Assembly (NCBI GenBank): GCA_031398975.1
Contig: JANNOI010000005.1
Coordinates: 1-56,917 of the forward strand
Source of the DNA: JAKFWI01 sp031398975
GTDB taxonomy: Bacteria; Pseudomonadota; Alphaproteobacteria; Caulobacterales; Aquidulcibacteraceae
Direction: 5' to 3'
DNA length: 56,917 bases
Part shown: positions 53,067-56,917 of the stretch, piece after piece
Layout: the number at the start of each line of letters is the position of its first letter
Numbering within the stretch: position 1 is the first letter of the stretch
Position numbers and translations under genes: made by a program
The notes under the pieces: model-generated
Database searches by the model: none
What the model saw: only the letters and a program-made list of their open reading frames with translations
What the model was told of the DNA's origin: nothing

Positions 53067-53099
53067 TTCTCGATTGGATTGTATCAATCCAATCGAGAA
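53067..53099. repeat. 15-bp perfect palindrome after hldE
   Basis: The arms TTCTCGATTGGATTG (53067-53081) and CAATCCAATCGAGAA (53085-53099) match exactly around the loop TAT. It lies 5 bp after the hldE stop and before the converging atpF end (53129). No T-tract follows on the plus strand. It is unusually AT-rich for this DNA and may be a dispersed intergenic palindromic element that also blocks read-through. Confidence 0.7.
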
Positions 53100-53128
53100 A
53101 ACTGGCGTAAGCTGCGTCAGGAAATGCT

Positions 53129-53614
53129 TCAGCTGAACCTGCCGGACAATCCTTTAACGCCGCTTTCGACGAGCGCCGCCTGGCCGCGCGCGCCAAGCTC
53201 GCCCTTCAGCAGCCGCTCGGCGGTCTCGATGGCGGCGTCCACCGCGGCGGCGCGCACCTCGGCCAGCGCCTGAGCTTCCGCGCGCGCGATCCGCTCCTCC
53301 GCCTGACGCTCGCGGCGCGCGATGTCAGCGGCGAGGGCCTTTTCCGCCTCCAGGCGGAGGGCTTCGGCGTCGGCCTTGGCTTGGCGCAGGATGCTTTCGG
53401 CTTGGGATTCGGCGGCGTTGCGTTTGCCTTGCTGCTCGCGCAGCAGGGCGTGGGCGTCCTTGCGGAGGGTCTCGGCCGCCTTGAGCTCGGCCGCGATCGC
53501 AAGCGCGCGATCGTCCAGGCGCCGCAGCACGATCTTGTGCGCGCCCGTCCAGAACACGATCGCAAAAAAGGCCACAAAACCGAGAAGCGCGAAAAACGTG
53601 GCGTCTAGGCTCAT
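53129..53614 (-). CDS. atpF: ATP synthase F0 subunit b
   Basis: A 161-residue protein with one N-terminal membrane helix (FFALLGFVAFFAIVFW) and a long charged helix (ALAIAAELKAAETLRKDAHA ... ERQAEERIARAEAQALAEVR), the peripheral stalk b subunit. It is last in the F0 operon; its ATG overlaps the b' stop. Confidence 0.92.
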   Translation of the reverse strand: MSLDATFFALLGFVAFFAIVFWTGAHKIVLRRLDDRALAIAAELKAAETLRKDAHALLREQQGKRNAAESQAESILRQAKADAEALRLEAEKALAADIARRERQAEERIARAEAQALAEVRAAAVDAAIETAERLLKGELGARGQAALVESGVKGLSGRFS

Positions 53615-54132
53615 GCCGCGTCCCCCACAGTGGCGGGCACGCGTTGGGAGGCGGTGGGCGCGCCCAGGATCTTTTCCACGATCGCCTGGGCGGTATCGGC
53701 GGCGGCTTCCTGCGCGGCCGCCATGCCCTCCGCGCGTACGCCCGCGGCGCGGGCCTGCGCGGCCTCCAACGCGAGGGCGAGCTTGGCCTCGGCCGCGACC
53801 GTCAGCTCGGCGCGGCGCAGCTCCGCCTCTTCGCGCGCCGCATCAAGAGCGGCGCGGGCGTTGCGCCGGCTCTCGGCCAGGGTCGCCTCGTAGATCTCGA
53901 ACGCCGCGCGGGCCTCTTCATTGGCTTTCGCGGCGGCGTCGATGTCGCTGCGAAGCTTGGCGCGGCGCTGCTCGATCGCGCCTTGCACTTTCGGCAGCAG
54001 CGCGTTGCTCAACAGCCAGTAGAGCAGCCCGAAAAAGATCGCCAGCCAGAAAATCTGGCTTGGAAACCAGGTCGGGTCGAGCTGGGGGAGCGTCGCCGAA
54101 CCGTTCTCCGCCCCGGGGGTCTCGGCCGCCAT
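53611..54132 (-). CDS. atpF': ATP synthase F0 subunit b'
   Basis: A 173-residue protein: QLDPTWFPSQIFWLAIFFGL (membrane helix) followed by LLPKVQGAIEQRRAKLRSDI and a long Ala/Glu-rich helix. The FPSQIFWL...PKV pattern marks the b' (AtpG) form that alphaproteobacteria pair with b. Confidence 0.93.
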   Translation of the reverse strand: MAAETPGAENGSATLPQLDPTWFPSQIFWLAIFFGLLYWLLSNALLPKVQGAIEQRRAKLRSDIDAAAKANEEARAAFEIYEATLAESRRNARAALDAAREEAELRRAELTVAAEAKLALALEAAQARAAGVRAEGMAAAQEAAADTAQAIVEKILGAPTASQRVPATVGDAA

Positions 54133-54156
54133 GGCGAACCTCTTCTGCGGCTGCGA

Positions 54157-54390
54157 TCAGGTGAACAGGACGATCATCGCCACGACGAAGCCGAACAGGC
54201 CCGTCGCTTCGGCGAGCGCCGCGCCGACGAAAAGATTGCCGGTCTGGCCGGCGGCGGCCGTCGGGTTGCGCAGCGCGCCTTCGAGATAGGAGCCAAAAAT
54301 ATTGCCCACGGCCATGCCCGCGCCGGCCAGCGCGAAACAGGCGAGCCCGGCGCCGATCGCCTTGCCCATATCGACAATAGAACCTTCCAT
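54157..54390 (-). CDS. atpE: ATP synthase F0 subunit c
   Basis: A 77-residue hairpin of two membrane helices: GKAIGAGLACFALAGAGMAV, the polar loop ALRNPTA (RNP), and VGAALAEATGLFGFVVAMIV with the proton-binding Glu in LAEATGL. No sodium-type residue set is seen, so proton coupling is expected. Confidence 0.96.
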   Translation of the reverse strand: MEGSIVDMGKAIGAGLACFALAGAGMAVGNIFGSYLEGALRNPTAAAGQTGNLFVGAALAEATGLFGFVVAMIVLFT

Positions 54391-54463
54391 GACGTCACTC
54401 CCTCAGTCGTCCACACGGAAGCGGCGCGCGCGGGGTAGCCCACGGGCCGCGAAGATTTTGCGC

Positions 54464-55246
54464 TTAGTGGTGCGGCTCGTGCACCGCCTCGGCCAGATAG
54501 ACGCAGGTCAATATCGCGAACACGTAGGCCTGCAAAGCCGCCACCAGGAATTCGAGCGCCGTCACCGCCACCACCCCGAACGCCGCCCCGATCGCGGCCA
54601 GCACGCCGCCCAGGCCCGGCCCCAGCAATGTCGCCCCAAGCCCCAGACCCAGCGGGATGAAGCCCGCCAGGACCTTCAGCATCATATGCCCGGCGAGCAT
54701 GTTGGCGAACAGCCGCACCGCCAGCGTGAAGGGGCGAATCAGGAAAGAGATGATCTCCACCGGCGTCAGGATGATCAGCACCGGCAGCGGCACCCCGGAC
54801 GGGAAGAAGCGCTTGAAGAAGGAAAGGCCCTGCTCCTTCAGGCTCACCCCCAGCACGATCACGAAAACCAGGATCGCCAGCGCCCCGGTCACGGAAAGGT
54901 GGCTCGTCACCGTGAAGGCGTAGGGGAACATGCCGATCAGATTGGCCGCCAGGATAAAGGCGAACACGGTGAAAACGATTGGGAAAAACCGCAAGCCGTC
55001 GGGGCCGATCACGGTTTTGACCATGCCCTCCACGAACTCGTAGATCATCTCGAGCACCGATTGCAGGCGCGTCGGCACCAGCGCGCCGTCGGTGCGCGCG
55101 CCCAGCCAGAACAGCGCCGCCAGCAGCGCCACGCCCACGCCCATAAAGAGCGCGGAATTGGTGAACGACACGTCCAGCCCGAACAATTCGAGCCGCGCCA
55201 GGCGCGTGATCTCGAACTGATGCAGTGGGTCGGTGGCGGCGAACAC
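54464..55246 (-). CDS. atpB: ATP synthase F0 subunit a
   Basis: A 260-residue membrane protein with the key arginine in RPFTLAVRLFANMLAGHMML and the last helices VVAVTALEFLVAALQAYVFA ending in the typical CVYLAEAVHEPHH. Full length. Confidence 0.96.
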   Translation of the reverse strand: MFAATDPLHQFEITRLARLELFGLDVSFTNSALFMGVGVALLAALFWLGARTDGALVPTRLQSVLEMIYEFVEGMVKTVIGPDGLRFFPIVFTVFAFILAANLIGMFPYAFTVTSHLSVTGALAILVFVIVLGVSLKEQGLSFFKRFFPSGVPLPVLIILTPVEIISFLIRPFTLAVRLFANMLAGHMMLKVLAGFIPLGLGLGATLLGPGLGGVLAAIGAAFGVVAVTALEFLVAALQAYVFAILTCVYLAEAVHEPHH

Positions 55247-55259
55247 GCGATCGAACTCC

Positions 55260-55637
55260 CTATCCGTTTCCGTCCAGGCCGGACCCTGGTCCTGGCCCTT
55301 TTGAGGCCGGAGCCGAAGCCTGCTGCAGCGCGCTGGCCGCGCGGACCGCCGCCCACATCCCCACGCCGAAGCCCAGGAAAATCCCCGCCACCATGCCCCA
55401 GGGCGCGATGCCGGCCCACCGGTCGAGCCCCAGCCCGATCGCCCCGCCGAGCGCTGTGGCCACGACGAAATCGATCATGATCCGCCAGGCCGCGCCCGCC
55501 CCGCGATTGGCCCCAGCGCGGGCCGCAAGCGCAAGCTCCGCCTGACGCGCCGCCTCCCGCCGCGCCAGCGCCGCCTTCACCCGCCCATCCACCGAGCCGG
55601 CCGCGCTTTCCGGATCGGGTGCGCCTGGATCGGCCAT
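55260..55637 (-). CDS. atpI: ATP synthase accessory protein AtpI
   Basis: A 125-residue protein. The N-terminal half is charged and Ala-rich; then two membrane helices (IDFVVATALGGAIGLGLDRW, WGMVAGIFLGFGVGMWAAVR) of the AtpI/AtpZ type, which helps assemble the c-ring. A start 21 codons upstream exists, but its leader is basic and would run through the promoter. Confidence 0.85.
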   Translation of the reverse strand: MADPGAPDPESAAGSVDGRVKAALARREAARQAELALAARAGANRGAGAAWRIMIDFVVATALGGAIGLGLDRWAGIAPWGMVAGIFLGFGVGMWAAVRAASALQQASAPASKGPGPGSGLDGNG

Positions 55638-55668
55638 GCAACAACCCGCCCTGAAAAATCGTCGCGGA

Positions 55669-55696
55669 GCTATAAGCCCGGCCCCCCTCCTGTCAA
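55669..55696 (-). promoter_or_regulatory. sigma70-type promoter of the F0 ATP synthase operon
   Basis: On the minus strand TTGACA (55691-55696) is followed after a 16-bp spacer by TATAGC (55669-55674), 32 bp upstream of the atpI ATG. It is the best-matching promoter I find in the window. Confidence 0.7.
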
Positions 55697-55725
55697 GCAA
55701 GCCGGCCGCGACGCGTTGGCCCGCC

Positions 55726-56917
55726 TCACGCCGCCGCCAGGGTTGCCGCTTTCTGCAGGTCCACGGCCACCATCTGCGAGACCCCGCGCTCGGCCATGGT
55801 GACGCCGAACAGGCGGTCCATCCGGCTCATGCTGACCGGATTGTGGGTGATCACCAGGAAGCGCGTGCGGGTGGCGCGGCGCATCGCGTCGAGCATGGTG
55901 CAGAAGCGGTCCACATTGGCGTCGTCCAGCGGCGCATCCACCTCGTCGAGCACGCAAAGCGGGGCCGGGTTGGCGAGGAACACCGCAAAGATCAGAGCCG
56001 CCGCGGTCAAGGCCTGCTCGCCCCCCGACATCAGCGACAGGGTCGTTAGGCGCTTGCCCGGCGGGCAGGCGTAGATTTCGAGGCCCGCGGCGAGGGGATC
56101 GTCGCTCTGCGTGAGCTTGAGCTCGGCCACGCCGCCCTCGAAAAGGGTCGCGAACAGCGTCGCGAAATGGCCGTTCACCACCTCGAACGCCTCCAGCAGC
56201 CGGGTCCGGCCCTCTCCGTTCAGCTCCCCGATGGCGCGGCGCAGCTTGGCGATCGCGGCGCCGACATCGGCCTTCTCCGCGAGCAGCGTTTGCAGCCGGC
56301 TTTGGATCTCGCCCAATTCCTCCTCGGCGCGGAGATTGACGGGCCCCGCCGCATCCCGCTCGGCGCGGAGCCGGTCGGCCTTGCGCTCCACCTCGCTCAG
56401 CGGCGCGCCGCCCAAGGGCCCGTTCAGCAGACCGCCGCAGCGGCTGGGCAGCTCCTGCGGCGCGCACTCGGCCTGCTCGCGGATCAGGGCGGCGAGATCG
56501 GCCACGCGGCGCGCGGCCGCCTCGGCGCGCGCGTCCGCCCCGGCGCGGGCTTCGCGCTCGGCGCTGTGCAGGTGCTCGCTGGTGCGGGCGGCGCGCTCGG
56601 CGTCGCGCGCATGGGCTTCTGCGGCGGCGATCTTGTCGGCGGCGGCGGCGCGGCGGGTTTCGGCGGCGGCGGTCTCCTCCGCCAGCGCGCGCAGGCGGGC
56701 TTCGGCCGCGGCCGGGGCGTCCGCGGCCGCGGCGATGGCGGCCTCGGTCGTGCGCGCAGCCTTGTCCAGCGCCGCCAGGCGCGAGAGGGCGGCGGCGTCC
56801 CGTTCGGCCCAATGCGCGCGCTCGGCCGGGATGGCGGCGCGCCGGGCCTCGCGCACCGCGCATTCGCGGTCGTGGGCGGCGAGCGCGGCGCCCGCGTCGC
56901 CCGCCGCGCGCCGCGCC
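55726..56917 (-). CDS. smc: Chromosome segregation protein SMC, C-terminal part
   Basis: About 397 residues are visible and the gene continues beyond the window. The long Ala/Glu/Arg coiled coil (AAAETRRAAAADKIAAAEAH ...) leads to the C-terminal ATPase half: PVNLRAEEELGEIQSRL, GRTRLLEAFEVVNGHFATLF, the signature LTTLSLMSGGEQALTA and Walker B LCVLDEVDAPLDDANVDRFC. SMC dimers organise and segregate the chromosome. It ends 89 bp before the atpI start. Confidence 0.95.
   Translation of the reverse strand, partial: ARRAAGDAGAALAAHDRECAVREARRAAIPAERAHWAERDAAALSRLAALDKAARTTEAAIAAAADAPAAAEARLRALAEETAAAETRRAAAADKIAAAEAHARDAERAARTSEHLHSAEREARAGADARAEAAARRVADLAALIREQAECAPQELPSRCGGLLNGPLGGAPLSEVERKADRLRAERDAAGPVNLRAEEELGEIQSRLQTLLAEKADVGAAIAKLRRAIGELNGEGRTRLLEAFEVVNGHFATLFATLFEGGVAELKLTQSDDPLAAGLEIYACPPGKRLTTLSLMSGGEQALTAAALIFAVFLANPAPLCVLDEVDAPLDDANVDRFCTMLDAMRRATRTRFLVITHNPVSMSRMDRLFGVTMAERGVSQMVAVDLQKAATLAAA

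Noticed and set aside
1..56917. tRNA genes, rRNA genes or CRISPR arrays
   Set aside because: No TPsiC-arm-like motif in a cloverleaf context, no rRNA-like stretch and no regularly spaced direct repeats were found by eye.

Overview
This is a high-GC bacterial chromosome segment. It most likely comes from an alphaproteobacterium: the F0 ATP synthase genes run atpI-atpB-atpE-atpF'-atpF with split b and b' subunits, plsY-dprA-topA sit together, there is a TonB receptor plus the remnant of another, and a DUF2793 protein is present. I cannot fix the order or genus. I see no tRNA, rRNA, CRISPR array or intact insertion sequence.

Region 1 (1-10325) looks like an accessory catabolic island. At the left edge two unrelated gene fragments of opposite strand and different base composition meet near 350. 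Then follow an acyl-CoA-dehydrogenase-type monooxygenase, a LuxR regulator, a luciferase-like monooxygenase with an apparent frameshift plus a Rieske ferredoxin, a TetR regulator fused to an SCP2 lipid-binding domain, an internally deleted TonB receptor, a SnoaL-like protein, a Rieske oxygenase and a full TonB receptor. Together they suggest uptake and oxidation of a bulky hydrophobic compound, possibly terpenoid or steroid-like (inference).

Region 2 (10333-16053) is housekeeping: topA, dprA, plsY and ruvX, with two small unknown genes.

Region 3 (16239-53061) is a large surface-polysaccharide locus. It has a UDP-glucuronate epimerase, an O-antigen ligase-like protein, several glycosyltransferases and a phage-like DUF2793/S74 protein. 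A heptose operon (gmhA, SDR, a three-domain nucleotidyltransferase-phosphatase-P-loop fusion, hddA) is followed by dTDP-L-rhamnose genes (rfbACBD). The opposing eight-gene operon holds gmd/rmd (GDP-D-rhamnose), a C-methyltransferase, a GT4-GT4-GT2 polymerase candidate, a coiled-coil protein, a small beta-sandwich protein, an FkbM-DUF4214 methyltransferase and a GT4. A Wzm/Wzt exporter, glmM, hldD and hldE follow. The layout fits an ABC-transporter-dependent, rhamnose- and heptose-containing O-chain or capsule. The coiled-coil and beta-sandwich proteins share an N-terminal motif and could be part of an undescribed chain-length or capping apparatus.

Region 4 (53129-56917) holds the F0 ATP synthase operon, with a good sigma70-type promoter upstream of atpI, and the 3' part of smc.
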